A DNA stretch of 50,166 nt, from assembly GCA_045594245.1 (NCBI GenBank), contig JAZNYG010000001.1, positions 1 to 50,166 of the forward strand, in the 5' to 3' direction. Source of the DNA: UBA1189 sp045594245. GTDB taxonomy: Bacteria; Bacteroidota; Bacteroidia; Bacteroidales; Bacteroidaceae. The position numbers were made by a program, and so were the translations under genes. Shown here piece by piece: positions 1 to 9,204 of this stretch; the stretch's first letter is position 1, and every line of letters starts with the position of its first letter. Under the pieces are notes generated by a model. It saw only the letters and a list, made by a program, of their open reading frames with translations. It ran no database searches and had not been told where the DNA came from.

Positions 1-3000
1 TTTTTACCATTTATAATATAGATGCCTTTTTCCGTAATAGTCTCAACCTTGCGGCCGGTGAGGTCGTAAATTGTCAATTGTGATTTGTCAATTGTCAATT
101 CTGTATTGTCAATGCCAGTGGGGTCGGCAATGACGCGGAGGGTGCCGTCGGTGGTGAAGGTGCTATCGTCCCACAAGAGTCCCTCGCCAGGTATCTCAGG
201 AATGAAGGTGGGTGTGCCGGTGAGGATGATGCGGCCCTCTGTCTTCACTACTTGGATGGAGTCGCCTGCTGCCCATGCCGCGTCATTGGTGAGCGTGATT
301 TCGAATACGTGGGAGGTGAACTTGGCGGTGCCGCTGACCTCGAAGCCGTCGTTGCTGACCTTGCTCGTTGACTTGCGTGCACGCACCTGCACTACGCCTT
401 CACGATTTACCGTGAGGTTGCCATTCACCTTCAGGCGAGCTGTGGGAAGTCCTGTCTTGGTGGCTGCCACAATACCCTCCTTCTCGACGGTGACGTTGCT
501 GGCGATGCCCTTGCCGTAGAGCTTACCGCCACTCTTGACGGTGGTGAGGCCTGTGGTATAGGCCTTCGCTGTGTTGGCTGCCTCGATGGCTCCACCATAG
601 ATGTTTACGGGGCAGGCGTTGCTGCTGCCGGTGAGGGTCATGGTGCCCTCTCCATACTTGTTGAGCACGGCTCGGTTGCCGAGTATGCCTGCGAAACTGA
701 AGTCGGTATTCAGGTAGCCCACGTTGTAGCTACCCGTACCTACCGAACAGGTGGTGGAGGTGCTGGTGAGTGCACCCATCGTGGTGGTGTAGTTTGCCTC
801 CTCCTTGTCTGAAGAGAAGTGGGCAAGGTACACATCGTTGAGCAATGTGACGGTGGCGTGCTGCAGGTTGGTGGCCTGGCGCAGGCGGAACTGGCTGCCC
901 GTGGCAGTGACTGTGCCGTGGAAGTTGGCCATATTGGCGCGTATGTCGCCACGCACATAGGGGAACGACAGGGCCAGGGTGCCCTCTCCGCTGAAGCTGC
1001 CGCTCACCTGGCAACGCTGGCCAAGGTTGAGCGAGAGACGGCGGCTCTTGTCGATGGTGACGGCGTAGTTGAAGTTGGGCACGGTGGAGCTGCTGTTGGC
1101 ATTGAAGATGGTGATGGTGCTGTTTCCCTGCACATGTATCTTGGAGCCGAGCTTGCCGAAGGTGGTGTTCCATGAGCCCATAGCCAGGGTGCCCGCCTTG
1201 AGGATGGTGCCTCCTGTCCAGGTGTTGTTGCCGGCATAGGTGATGTTGAGCTGTCCGGTTCCTGTCTTCACCAGTGTGCCTTCACCGTTTATGACTCCCT
1301 TCAGTGAGGTGGCTCCCGAGGCAATCTGTATGGTGGCGGTGTCGAGCAGCGTCAGGTTACGGTTGGTGGCGGTGTTGCCATTGTTTACTATAAGGGTGGC
1401 CTTACCTATCTGCCAATTGCCTGTGGCGGACGATGCAGCGCCAAGCGAACTGGCCATGCCGCCATCGGCAAGCTCCTTCACGGTCACGCTACCGCCATGG
1501 ATGAGGGTAGGACCGGTGTAGTTGCTCTTGGTGGTTTCGAGGATGAGCTTGCCGCTGCCCTCCTTGATGAGCGAACCGCTACCACTGAGGCCACCGTCGC
1601 CCTTGAAGGTGTAGCTCTTCTCATTGTTGTCGATGGTGACCTTACTGATGGGCATGAGGTCGTCGATGGTAATGACGGTGTTGGTAGCTTCGTCGGTGAA
1701 GCTGATCTCGTCGCCAGCTACAAACTCGGTTTCATTGCCACCAAGGAGGAAGTTGGGAGTCTGATAGTCCCAAGTGCTGCTGGTGTGTCCACTCCATATC
1801 ACGCCTTGTGCGGCACTGCGCTGGGCATTGATGACGAGGTAGATGGCCTTGTCTTCGTGGACAATCTCGTAGGAGAGGCCTGTGAGGCCGCGTACGGTGA
1901 AGTTGTCCGTACCGATGAACTCGCCCGTGTACTCGATGAGCTTGAATTTGCCGGGCTGCACGTCGTTCTCGGCAGGTACGATGGTAAATATAGCTGGGGC
2001 TGACAAGCCGAGGTCGCCCTCTACTTTGATGAGGTCGGCACGCTGACTGCCCTCGGCAGTGGTGATGTCCATCTCCATATATACCTTGCGGTCGAGCTTG
2101 AGACCCTGCTTGAAGGTCATCTGCTCGGTAGGCATCAGGCGGCATCCCTCGTAATTAAGGGCGCCCTCGAAGCTGATGGCGTTAATGATAGCCTTGCCGC
2201 TGAGGGTGCCGCGGGCACGGAGGTTGACGTCTCCCTTAATCTCTCCATTGACCTCAAGCGTACCTTCAGAGATGTAGGTGGTGCCTGTGTAGTCGAGCGG
2301 AACATTGGCCACGAGGGTTCCCTGCTGGCTCTTCCATAGGTCCATATCACCGGTGAGACTGCCTGTGCCGCTGAGCGTGACACGCTGTCCCTTCGTGGGC
2401 ATGGCATAGAGCACGGAGGGCTGCATGGCAGTGTTCACACTGACAGAGGCGTCGGTGTTGAGGTCGATGAGCAGGCTCTTGCCATCGGCATAGGTAGCTG
2501 CCTCGGAGCGCTCATAGTTGGAGAAGCTGTCGGTGCCCTTCCATACGAGGTCGGTGACCATGGTGGGAGGCAGCTGCGGGCGTGGCATGTTGTAGCCTAA
2601 GTAGAAGCCCGGGTTGGGGCTTTGGTAATATCCCTTGGTGGTGCACTGCATGCGGTAGGCGGGATCCTCCTGCAGGGAGTAGATATTCCTTACGTTGGTC
2701 GTGTAGTCGGTAGTGAAGCCTACGATACCTACGCATACGCCATTCTCCTTGTGGAGCAGCACCAGCTCTTCGCGCCAGTCGCCGATGATGTCGCCCCAGA
2801 AGGCTGCACGCTTGGCATATACGGTGACGTAGCGCCATCCGCTGAGCTTGGCAATCTCGATGAGGCGTCCTTTGTAGAAGTCCTGGATATATACGTTGTA
2901 ATGGCTGTCGCTTGACTGCACTATCTCGCGGTCGAGCTCACCGTCCCACCAGATGCCTTCAGTGGGGTAGGGTGCTGTGTGCTCGGGGATGAGGTCGCCC

Positions 3001-4427
3001 TTGGCATTGTAAACGCCGCCCATGGTGCTCCACATCTCCCAGCCGAGGTGGTTGGGGTCTACGTCCATACATTCGCCACGGCCCACGTCGCCCACGGCGG
3101 AGAGGTACCATCGCTTGATGCTCTCGCCCGTAGCGGCATCGTAGAGTATCTGGCCGAGCATGTCGCCGGCATTCTGCTGTATGGCAAAGGTCTCGAGGCC
3201 CGGGCGCTCGGGGTCGATGTCGCTGGTGCGGAAGCGGTCGCCATGGGCAATACCGGGGGTGTTGAGGGTAGAGCCGTCATGGTCCATCGTGTAGCCGCCT
3301 GTCTGCATCTCGTCGCGGCCGTCGCCGTCGACATCGGCAATACGTATCTGATGGAAGGCGGGGCCTCCGGTGTTCTTGCAGAAGAGCTCCTTCCACTCAC
3401 CGGCCTTGCCAGTGCTGAAATCGAAGGCGAAGGCACTGTTGTGGTAGTTGTGGCTGCCGTTGCTGTTGCGTGTGTGCCACTCCATGATCATGGCGGGGTG
3501 TATGCCGTCGGGGTAGAATACGCCCACGTGTCCCACGTGCTTGTTGTACTCGTCGCCCATGAGTGCCGCGCGGTTGGTGCGGTTGTATGAGTTGTTGTAG
3601 GTCTGCTCCACGCTGCACTTCTCTGCTCCCGTCATACCATCCACGACGGTCATGTAGCGCGGTGCATTCTTTGTTGATTGTGTCTCATAATCGATGATGC
3701 CGTCACCGTCGGTGTCGCCCGTGGTGAGTCCGTTGACGTAGAGGCCGAAGGTCTTCTTCCCGGCATCCCAGAACTGGGTGCCGTCGCTTGTCTGGCACAC
3801 CACGTCGGCCTTGCCGTCGCAGTCCATGTCGTAGGCCAGTATCATATCGTCCTGTCCGGCACAGCTGAGCTCGTTGGGGCCGAGCTTCACCGTCCACAGG
3901 TGCTCGCCTGTGCGCAAGTACCCTTCGATATAGTTGTCGAGCCCGGTAGACAGGCTCTTGCGGTTCACTACGTAGTCCATCTCACCGTCGCCGTCGAGGT
4001 CGGCTGGCCATACATAGTCGGTAGAGTATCCTGAGGCTGTGAGGGGCGATGCGTCGAAGCGGATGCTCATGAACATGTTGCGCAGGTCGCGGCTCGCCAC
4101 CTTGTAGGGTGTGCTCAGCGCCGATTCCTTTCCTTCAGCGACCACGCTCACCGCTACCTCGCTGCCTATGGGCACCTTACTGGTGTTGGTGGTATAGTTG
4201 GTGTTGGCCACGGGCGAAGAGGTAATCTTGCTACCGTTTACATATATATTATAGGTGGCGTTCTCGGGCTCTTGGGCCAAGCGGCGCCAGGTGACGGTAG
4301 CTGATGAACCGTTTACTGCCACTACGACACCGCGTCCCAGGGGCTGTTGGATACGTTGGGCGGTGCCATTAAATGTTGTTACTGCAATGCCGATGAGCAG
4401 CACTGACCGCAGGAGATTCTTTTTCAT
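1..4427 (-). CDS. PL11 rhamnogalacturonan lyase with autotransporter-like beta-repeat extension and C-terminal sorting-type tail (3' end cut by window)
   Basis: The frame stays open from the ATG at 4427 to base 1, about 1475 codons, with only a few residues missing. It starts with a signal peptide (MKKNLLRSVLLIGIAVTTF, then NGTAQ). Residues about 25-110 form a beta-sandwich domain. Residues about 130-625 are the lyase domain, rich in acidic calcium-type loops: DLDGDGEMD near 143, DMDCDGKAD near 200, GDTDGDGIID near 225 and DVDGDGRDE near 362. These are typical of family PL11, which cleaves the rhamnose-galacturonate backbone of pectin. From about 650 to 1430 come Gly/Thr/Ser-rich beta repeats of the autotransporter-associated kind (GTLVKTGTGQL, then GGTILKAGTLAMG). 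The end, IYDLTGRKVETITEKGIYII, resembles the tails that direct proteins to type IX secretion in this phylum. PL11 enzymes are usually about 600 residues, so the extension more than doubles the protein. No SusC/D partner is inside the window. The family call is firm; the surface export route is inference. Confidence 0.85.
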   Translation of the reverse strand, partial: MKKNLLRSVLLIGIAVTTFNGTAQRIQQPLGRGVVVAVNGSSATVTWRRLAQEPENATYNIYVNGSKITSSPVANTNYTTNTSKVPIGSEVAVSVVAEGKESALSTPYKVASRDLRNMFMSIRFDASPLTASGYSTDYVWPADLDGDGEMDYVVNRKSLSTGLDNYIEGYLRTGEHLWTVKLGPNELSCAGQDDMILAYDMDCDGKADVVCQTSDGTQFWDAGKKTFGLYVNGLTTGDTDGDGIIDYETQSTKNAPRYMTVVDGMTGAEKCSVEQTYNNSYNRTNRAALMGDEYNKHVGHVGVFYPDGIHPAMIMEWHTRNSNGSHNYHNSAFAFDFSTGKAGEWKELFCKNTGGPAFHQIRIADVDGDGRDEMQTGGYTMDHDGSTLNTPGIAHGDRFRTSDIDPERPGLETFAIQQNAGDMLGQILYDAATGESIKRWYLSAVGDVGRGECMDVDPNHLGWEMWSTMGGVYNAKGDLIPEHTAPYPTEGIWWDGELDREIVQSSDSHYNVYIQDFYKGRLIEIAKLSGWRYVTVYAKRAAFWGDIIGDWREELVLLHKENGVCVGIVGFTTDYTTNVRNIYSLQEDPAYRMQCTTKGYYQSPNPGFYLGYNMPRPQLPPTMVTDLVWKGTDSFSNYERSEAATYADGKSLLIDLNTDASVSVNTAMQPSVLYAMPTKGQRVTLSGTGSLTGDMDLWKSQQGTLVANVPLDYTGTTYISEGTLEVNGEIKGDVNLRARGTLSGKAIINAISFEGALNYEGCRLMPTEQMTFKQGLKLDRKVYMEMDITTAEGSQRADLIKVEGDLGLSAPAIFTIVPAENDVQPGKFKLIEYTGEFIGTDNFTVRGLTGLSYEIVHEDKAIYLVINAQRSAAQGVIWSGHTSSTWDYQTPNFLLGGNETEFVAGDEISFTDEATNTVITIDDLMPISKVTIDNNEKSYTFKGDGGLSGSGSLIKEGSGKLILETTKSNYTGPTLIHGGSVTVKELADGGMASSLGAASSATGNWQIGKATLIVNNGNTATNRNLTLLDTATIQIASGATSLKGVINGEGTLVKTGTGQLNITYAGNNTWTGGTILKAGTLAMGSWNTTFGKLGSKIHVQGNSTITIFNANSSSTVPNFNYAVTIDKSRRLSLNLGQRCQVSGSFSGEGTLALSFPYVRGDIRANMANFHGTVTATGSQFRLRQATNLQHATVTLLNDVYLAHFSSDKEEANYTTTMGALTSTSTTCSVGTGSYNVGYLNTDFSFAGILGNRAVLNKYGEGTMTLTGSSNACPVNIYGGAIEAANTAKAYTTGLTTVKSGGKLYGKGIASNVTVEKEGIVAATKTGLPTARLKVNGNLTVNREGVVQVRARKSTSKVSNDGFEVSGTAKFTSHVFEITLTNDAAWAAGDSIQVVKTEGRIILTGTPTFIPEIPGEGLLWDDSTFTTDGTLRVIADPTGIDNTELTIDKSQLTIYDLTGRKVETITEKGIYIINGK
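71..112. repeat. 7-nt tandem array (TTGTCAA) inside the 3' end of the PL11 gene
   Basis: TTGTCAA, TTGTGAT, TTGTCAA, TTGTCAA, TTCTGTA, TTGTCAA in exact 7-base register. Read in the PL11 frame it encodes part of NTELTIDKSQLTIYDL, the linker just before the C-terminal sorting-type motif. Confidence 0.88.
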
Positions 4428-4464
4428 TCTAGTATAGAGTTAAATATTGTCGCTATTAAAATTG

Positions 4465-4472
4465 CAAAAATA
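4465..4472 (-). promoter_or_regulatory. -7 element of the PL11 gene
   Basis: Read on the minus strand this is TATTTTTG, a match to TAnnTTTG, about 38 bases before the ATG at 4427. I see no good -33 TTTG at the right distance. Confidence 0.45.
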
Positions 4473-4579
4473 TAAAATAATTCGATGTATCTCTTTCTTT
4501 ATGTGAATATTTTTAATGGTAACTCCAACGAGGACAGTATTACGAGGATGAATCTTTGCAATGTCATATTGAAAAGATG

Positions 4580-4608
4580 AAGAGGGTGTGTCAACGACGC
4601 ACCCTCTT
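4580..4608 (-). terminator. hairpin terminator after parC
   Basis: A 13-bp stem, AAGAGGGTGTGTC against GACGCACCCTCTT with one G-U pair and a 3-base loop, lies 25 bases beyond the parC stop. A T-rich run follows on the minus strand. Confidence 0.7.
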
Positions 4609-4632
4609 AACATTATTCTAAACACACATTTA

Positions 4633-7353
4633 TTATTCCTCAAACAAGTTGAGCTGTTCGCTTGCGGGCTCTTCGGGTGCATTGGCTGCCTCATCGGCTG
4701 CTTCTGTTTCTTCGGGCTGCTCGGTGACTTCAGGCTCGGGATGGCGCGTAGGCTCCAGCTCTTCGAAGCTGGCTACCTCGAAGTTGGTGACGCGCTTGCC
4801 TATGGCTTTGAAGCCCTTGATGAGGGCAAACTCCTCGGCATCGATGACGAGCGGCTCGCGGAAGCTGTCGCCACCACCGAAGTTGACCTGGATGAGCGGG
4901 TATGCCTCGCAGGTGAGCAGGGTGAGGCTGCTGTCCTTGTGCTCATCGACGAAGGTGTTCTTCTTTGCCGTGGCCTCCATCGTGAAGCGCTTGATGTAGT
5001 AGAAGCCCTTCTGCGAGGCGTTGCGCACGATGGCGGTCCACACCTTCTCGGGGTTGTACTTCTCTATATAGAGGATGTTGTCTTCGTAGTGGTTGTTGGC
5101 GTCGAAGTCCGAGAGGTAGAACTCGCCGTTCTTGAGCACCACAAGGATGCGGTCGTCGCTGTGGAACTCGCCCAGATACTCGCCATGTCCGTCGAAGTCG
5201 AGACGCAGGATGTCGCGGTCGAACCACACCTTGCGGCCGCCGAGCGTGGAGGCTCCGTGGGCCTTGAGCCCGATGCGCTGCACCTCGAGGCGGGTGAGCA
5301 GGTTGCCCATGGAGCCGCGTCCCTTGATGCCTATCTCGCTGAAGTCTTTCTCGATGACGGTCTTGCGCAGGTTGGGCACGGGCTTGAGCTGTACCTTGAT
5401 AATCTCGGCCTCGCCGTTGGGGTTGGCTGTGAAGTAGGCGATGCGCGAGCCGGGCTTGCCTTGGGTGAGGTTGTACTCGCGGTCGCGGTTGGTGCCAGTG
5501 ACGGCAAAGCGCTTGATGTAGTGGGGGCCGCCACGTCCGTCGCGGTATACCACATTATATATGGTGCGCTTGTCGTTCTTCTTGTAGATGCCTACGTGGA
5601 TGACGCCGGGGCCTACAAACATCTTCTCGGCCACACGCACAATCTTGTAGCGGCCGTCCTTGTAGAAGAGGATGATGTCGTCGATGGACGAGCAGTTTGA
5701 CACAAACTCATCCTTCTTGAGCGATGTGCCGATGAAGCCCTCCTCGCGGTTGATGTAGAGCTTCTCGTTGGCCTCGATAACCTTGGCGGCCTCGATATTC
5801 TCGAAGTTGCGCAGCTCGGTCTTGCGGGGATAGGCGGCGCCGTACTTGGTCTTGAGCATGGTGAACCAGCGGGTGGTGACGCCCACCATATCGGAGAGCT
5901 CCTTGTCGATCTCCTCTATCTCGGCACGCATGCGGGCCATCAGTTCATCGGCCTTGTCCTTGTTGAACTTGAGGATACGGGCCATCTTGATTTCCATCAG
6001 GCGCAGGATGTCGTCCTTGGTGACCTCACGCACAAAGGTGGGGTAGTAGGGTGTCAGGCGCTCGTCGATATGTTCGCAGGCAGCATCCATCGTGGGCGCT
6101 TGCTCGAATTTCTTATCCTTATATATACGCTCCTCGATGAAGATTTTCTCTAAGGAGGCGAAGTGCAGCTGCTCGAGGAGCTCGTTCTTGCGAATCTCGA
6201 GTTCCTGGCGCAGGAGGGCAAGCGTGTTGTCCACCGACTTGCGCAGCACGTGGCTCACGCCAAGGAAGTGGGGCTTGTTGTCGTCGATGACGCAGCAGTT
6301 GGGCGAGATGCTGATTTCGCAGTCGGTGAAGGCATAGAGCGCGTCGATGGTCTTGTCTGATGATACGCCCGGTGCCAAGTGCACGAGGATTTCCACCTCG
6401 GCAGCCGTGTTGTCGTCGACCTTGCGGATTTTTATCTTACCCTTCTCGGCAGCCTTCAGTATGGAGTCGATGAGCGTAGTCGTCGTCTTGCTATAGGGGA
6501 TCTCGGTGATGGCCAGCGTCTTGTTGTCCAACTTGTTGATGCGGGCACGCACACGCACTGCTCCGCCACGCTCGCCGTCGTTGTAGCGGGCCACATCGAT
6601 GAAGCCGCCCGTCTGGAAGTCGGGGTAGAGCACGAAGTCCTCGCCCTTGAGATAGCTGATGGCGGCATCGCACAGCTCGTTGAAGTTGTGTGGCAGAATC
6701 TTCGATGACAGACCTACGGCAATACCCTCAACACCCTGAGCGAGGAGCAAGGGAAACTTCACCGGCAGGGTGATGGGCTCCTTGTTGCGGCCGTCATACG
6801 AGAGTTTCCACTCCGTGGTCTTGGGATTGAACACCACCTCGAGCGCAAACTTCGACAGACGTGCCTCGATGTAACGCGGAGCGGCAGCCCCGTCGCCCGT
6901 GAGGATGTTGCCCCAGTTACCCTGGCAATCGATGAGCAGGTCTTTCTGCCCAAGCTGCACGAGGGCGTCGCCGATGGAGGCGTCGCCGTGAGGGTGATAC
7001 TGCATGGTATGACCCACGAGGTTGGCCACCTTGTTGTAGCGTCCGTCGTGCTTCTCCTTCATGGAGTGCAGGATGCGGCGCTGCACCGGTTTGAAGCCGT
7101 CGTTGATATGGGGCACGGCACGCTCGAGGATAACGTAGGAGGCATAGTCGAGAAACCAGTTCTGATACATTCCCGAGAGCTGGTACTTCACGGTATCGTC
7201 CTCGCCACTCTCCTTCTTCGGCTGGTAGTGGGCATGGCCCTCTGGCACGTTTTCGTCAACGTCAACGTTATCGTCAACGTTATCGTCAGCGTTAACGTCA
7301 GCGTCAGCGTTTTCGTAAACCTCTGCGTCTTTATTGAAATCTTCTTCGCTCAT
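4633..7353 (-). CDS. parC: DNA topoisomerase IV subunit A (GyrA/ParC family)
   Basis: A 906-residue type IIA topoisomerase A subunit that breaks and rejoins duplex DNA to decatenate chromosomes together with ParE. The catalytic tyrosine is Tyr161 in AAAPRYIEARL. The quinolone-determining stretch is YHPHGDASIGDALV (residues 119-132). The winged-helix/tower region is followed by a C-terminal part with weak beta-pinwheel repeats. The Gln-rich GyrA box is absent, which together with the Bacteroidota pattern favours ParC over GyrA. Both ends carry acidic low-complexity tails: an Asn/Asp/Val stretch at about 15-36, and a Glu/Pro/Ala tail ending EQLNLFEE. The residue aligned with E. coli GyrA Ser83 is Ala125, while the Asp87 counterpart (Asp129) is kept. 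Transcribed away from glyS, with its own promoter and terminator. Confidence 0.9.
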   Translation of the reverse strand: MSEEDFNKDAEVYENADADVNADDNVDDNVDVDENVPEGHAHYQPKKESGEDDTVKYQLSGMYQNWFLDYASYVILERAVPHINDGFKPVQRRILHSMKEKHDGRYNKVANLVGHTMQYHPHGDASIGDALVQLGQKDLLIDCQGNWGNILTGDGAAAPRYIEARLSKFALEVVFNPKTTEWKLSYDGRNKEPITLPVKFPLLLAQGVEGIAVGLSSKILPHNFNELCDAAISYLKGEDFVLYPDFQTGGFIDVARYNDGERGGAVRVRARINKLDNKTLAITEIPYSKTTTTLIDSILKAAEKGKIKIRKVDDNTAAEVEILVHLAPGVSSDKTIDALYAFTDCEISISPNCCVIDDNKPHFLGVSHVLRKSVDNTLALLRQELEIRKNELLEQLHFASLEKIFIEERIYKDKKFEQAPTMDAACEHIDERLTPYYPTFVREVTKDDILRLMEIKMARILKFNKDKADELMARMRAEIEEIDKELSDMVGVTTRWFTMLKTKYGAAYPRKTELRNFENIEAAKVIEANEKLYINREEGFIGTSLKKDEFVSNCSSIDDIILFYKDGRYKIVRVAEKMFVGPGVIHVGIYKKNDKRTIYNVVYRDGRGGPHYIKRFAVTGTNRDREYNLTQGKPGSRIAYFTANPNGEAEIIKVQLKPVPNLRKTVIEKDFSEIGIKGRGSMGNLLTRLEVQRIGLKAHGASTLGGRKVWFDRDILRLDFDGHGEYLGEFHSDDRILVVLKNGEFYLSDFDANNHYEDNILYIEKYNPEKVWTAIVRNASQKGFYYIKRFTMEATAKKNTFVDEHKDSSLTLLTCEAYPLIQVNFGGGDSFREPLVIDAEEFALIKGFKAIGKRVTNFEVASFEELEPTRHPEPEVTEQPEETEAADEAANAPEEPASEQLNLFEE
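7255..7320 (-). repeat. hexamer-type repeats inside the 5' end of parC
   Basis: Alternating hexamers GTCAAC, GTTATC, GTCAGC and GTTAAC (plus strand) encode the Asp/Asn/Val/Ala-rich segment near residues 12-33 of ParC. The period keeps the reading frame, so changes in copy number would only lengthen or shorten this acidic tail. Confidence 0.75.
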
Positions 7354-7382
7354 AGAGTATGTCTGGTATTATTTTTAATAGG

Positions 7383-7414
7383 CAAAGGTAGCATAAACAA
7401 TCGAATAAACCAAG
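7383..7414 (-). promoter_or_regulatory. promoter of parC
   Basis: On the minus strand, CTTG (7414-7411), 20 bases, then TACCTTTG (7390-7383): a near-consensus Bacteroidota -33/-7 pair, 30 bases before the parC ATG. Confidence 0.7.
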
Positions 7415-7523
7415 TTTATTTTCATCGAAGGCCCTGAACCTCCGTGAAGAGGAGCGAAAAAGGGTGTGGCGATTGGGGCTGTGACAAGCGAATTATTTGT
7501 TAAACAATAGAAATAATGCAAAC

Positions 7524-7560
7524 TTTGATTTCGGATAACCGAAACTTTGCATTAACTTTG
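7524..7560 (+). promoter_or_regulatory. glyS promoter region with an internal palindrome
   Basis: TAACTTTG (7553-7560) is a -7 element 45 bases before the glyS ATG. TTTG at 7524-7527 lies 25 bases upstream of it, rather far for a -33. Between them is the perfect inverted repeat TTTCGGATAACCGAAA (7529-7544), placed where a bound repressor would block RNA polymerase. Confidence 0.5.
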
Positions 7561-7605
7561 CACTTTAATTCTTAAGTATCAGACGAAACATAAACTATTA
7601 TAATT

Positions 7606-9147
7606 ATGGCACAACAAGAAGAAACCTTCAAGAAAATTGTATCGCACTGTAAGGAATACGGCTTCGTGTTCCCCTCATCAGAAATCTACGACGGACTGGG
7701 CGCCGTGTATGACTACGGCCAGATGGGTGTGGAACTGAAAAACAATATCAAGCAATACTGGTGGCAGTCAATGGTACTTCTCCACGACAATATCGTGGGT
7801 ATCGACTCGGCCATCTTCATGCACCCCACCATCTGGAAGGCCTCGGGCCACGTGGATGCATTCAATGACCCCCTCATCGACAATAAGGACTCCAAGAAGC
7901 GCTACCGCGCCGACGTACTCATCGAGGACCAGCTGGCCAAGTACGACGAAAAGATTAATAAGGAGATTGCCAAGGCTGCCAAGCGCTTTGGCGAAGCTTT
8001 CGACGAGGCACAGTTCCGCGCCACCAATGGCCGCGTGCTCGACATCCAGGCCAAGCGCGATGCGCTGCACGAGCGCTTCTCTGCAGCACTCAATGCCAAC
8101 GACCTGAACGAGCTGCGCCAGATCATCATCGACGAGGAGATCGTATGTCCTATCTCGGGCACACGCAACTGGACCGAGGTGCGCCAGTTCAACCTCATGT
8201 TCTCTACCGAGATGGGCTCTACCGCCGACGGCGCCATGAAGATCTACCTGCGTCCCGAGACGGCACAGGGTATCTTTGTCAACTACCTCAACGTGCAGAA
8301 GACCGGCCGCATGAAGATTCCTTTCGGTATCGCTCAGATAGGTAAGGCCTTCCGTAACGAGATTGTAGCACGCCAGTTCATCTTCCGTATGCGCGAGTTT
8401 GAGCAGATGGAAATGCAGTTCTTCGTACGCCCTGGCACCGAGCTCGACTGGTTTGCCAAGTGGAAGGAGACCCGCCTGAAGTGGCACAAGGCCCTCGGCT
8501 TCGGCGACGACCACTACCGCTACCACGACCACGACAAGCTGGCCCACTATGCCAACGCCGCAACGGACATCGAGTTCCTCATGCCCTTCGGCTTCAAGGA
8601 GGTAGAGGGTATCCACAGCCGCACCAACTTCGACCTCTCGCAGCACGAGAAGTACTCGGGCAAGAGCATCAAGTACTTTGACCCCGAGCTCAACGAGAGC
8701 TATGTGCCCTACGTTATCGAGACCTCTATCGGTGTTGACCGTATGTTCCTCAGCGTGCTCTGCGCCTCTTACGAGGAGGAGAAGCTCGAGGGTGGCGACA
8801 CCCGCGTAGTGCTGCGCCTGCCTGCAGCCTTGGCACCCGTGAAGCTGGCCATCATGCCGCTGGTGAAGAAGGATGGTCTGCCCGAGAAGGCACGCGAGAT
8901 ACAGGACATGCTGAAGTTCCACTTCAACTGCCAGTACGACGAGAAAGACTCTATCGGCAAGCGCTACCGCCGTCAGGATGCCATCGGTACCCCCTACTGC
9001 ATCACTATCGACCACGACACCCTCAAGGACAACTGCGTGACCCTGCGCAACCGCGACACCATGCAGCAAGAGCGCGTGAGCATCGATAGCCTCGTAGGCC
9101 TCCTTGCCGACAAGGTGAGCATCACCGGCATACTTAAAACCTTGTAA
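7606..9147 (+). CDS. glyS: glycyl-tRNA synthetase, alpha2 (eukaryotic/archaeal-like) type
   Basis: A 513-residue class II aminoacyl-tRNA synthetase that charges tRNA-Gly in the cytoplasm. The N-terminus (FVFPSSEIYDGLGAVYDYG) is the GlyRS motif-1 region. Motif 2 is seen in FRNEIVARQFIFRMREFEQM, and motif 3 in SIGVDRMFLSVL. The C-terminal anticodon-binding domain begins near ALAPVKLAIMPLV (about residue 405). This single-chain homodimeric form, not the alpha/beta tetramer of E. coli, is standard in Bacteroidota. It stands alone with its own promoter. A weak hairpin (9152-9168) follows before the FKBP gene. The long open frame on the opposite strand is a codon-bias shadow. Confidence 0.95.
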   Translation: MAQQEETFKKIVSHCKEYGFVFPSSEIYDGLGAVYDYGQMGVELKNNIKQYWWQSMVLLHDNIVGIDSAIFMHPTIWKASGHVDAFNDPLIDNKDSKKRYRADVLIEDQLAKYDEKINKEIAKAAKRFGEAFDEAQFRATNGRVLDIQAKRDALHERFSAALNANDLNELRQIIIDEEIVCPISGTRNWTEVRQFNLMFSTEMGSTADGAMKIYLRPETAQGIFVNYLNVQKTGRMKIPFGIAQIGKAFRNEIVARQFIFRMREFEQMEMQFFVRPGTELDWFAKWKETRLKWHKALGFGDDHYRYHDHDKLAHYANAATDIEFLMPFGFKEVEGIHSRTNFDLSQHEKYSGKSIKYFDPELNESYVPYVIETSIGVDRMFLSVLCASYEEEKLEGGDTRVVLRLPAALAPVKLAIMPLVKKDGLPEKAREIQDMLKFHFNCQYDEKDSIGKRYRRQDAIGTPYCITIDHDTLKDNCVTLRNRDTMQQERVSIDSLVGLLADKVSITGILKTL

Positions 9148-9204
9148 GGAGCCCCTCCCGAGAAGGGGACTTTGCGAACATCGCCGAAAATAGAATCTGT
9201 ATAT

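Noticed and set aside
4588..5700. A 370-codon open frame antisense to parC
   Set aside because: Val/Leu/Glu-rich shadow of parC codons; no start context or domain.
7768..9069. A 433-codon open frame antisense to glyS
   Set aside because: It has no family similarity, and its composition follows from third-position C/G bias of glyS on the other strand. The glyS motifs are unambiguous.
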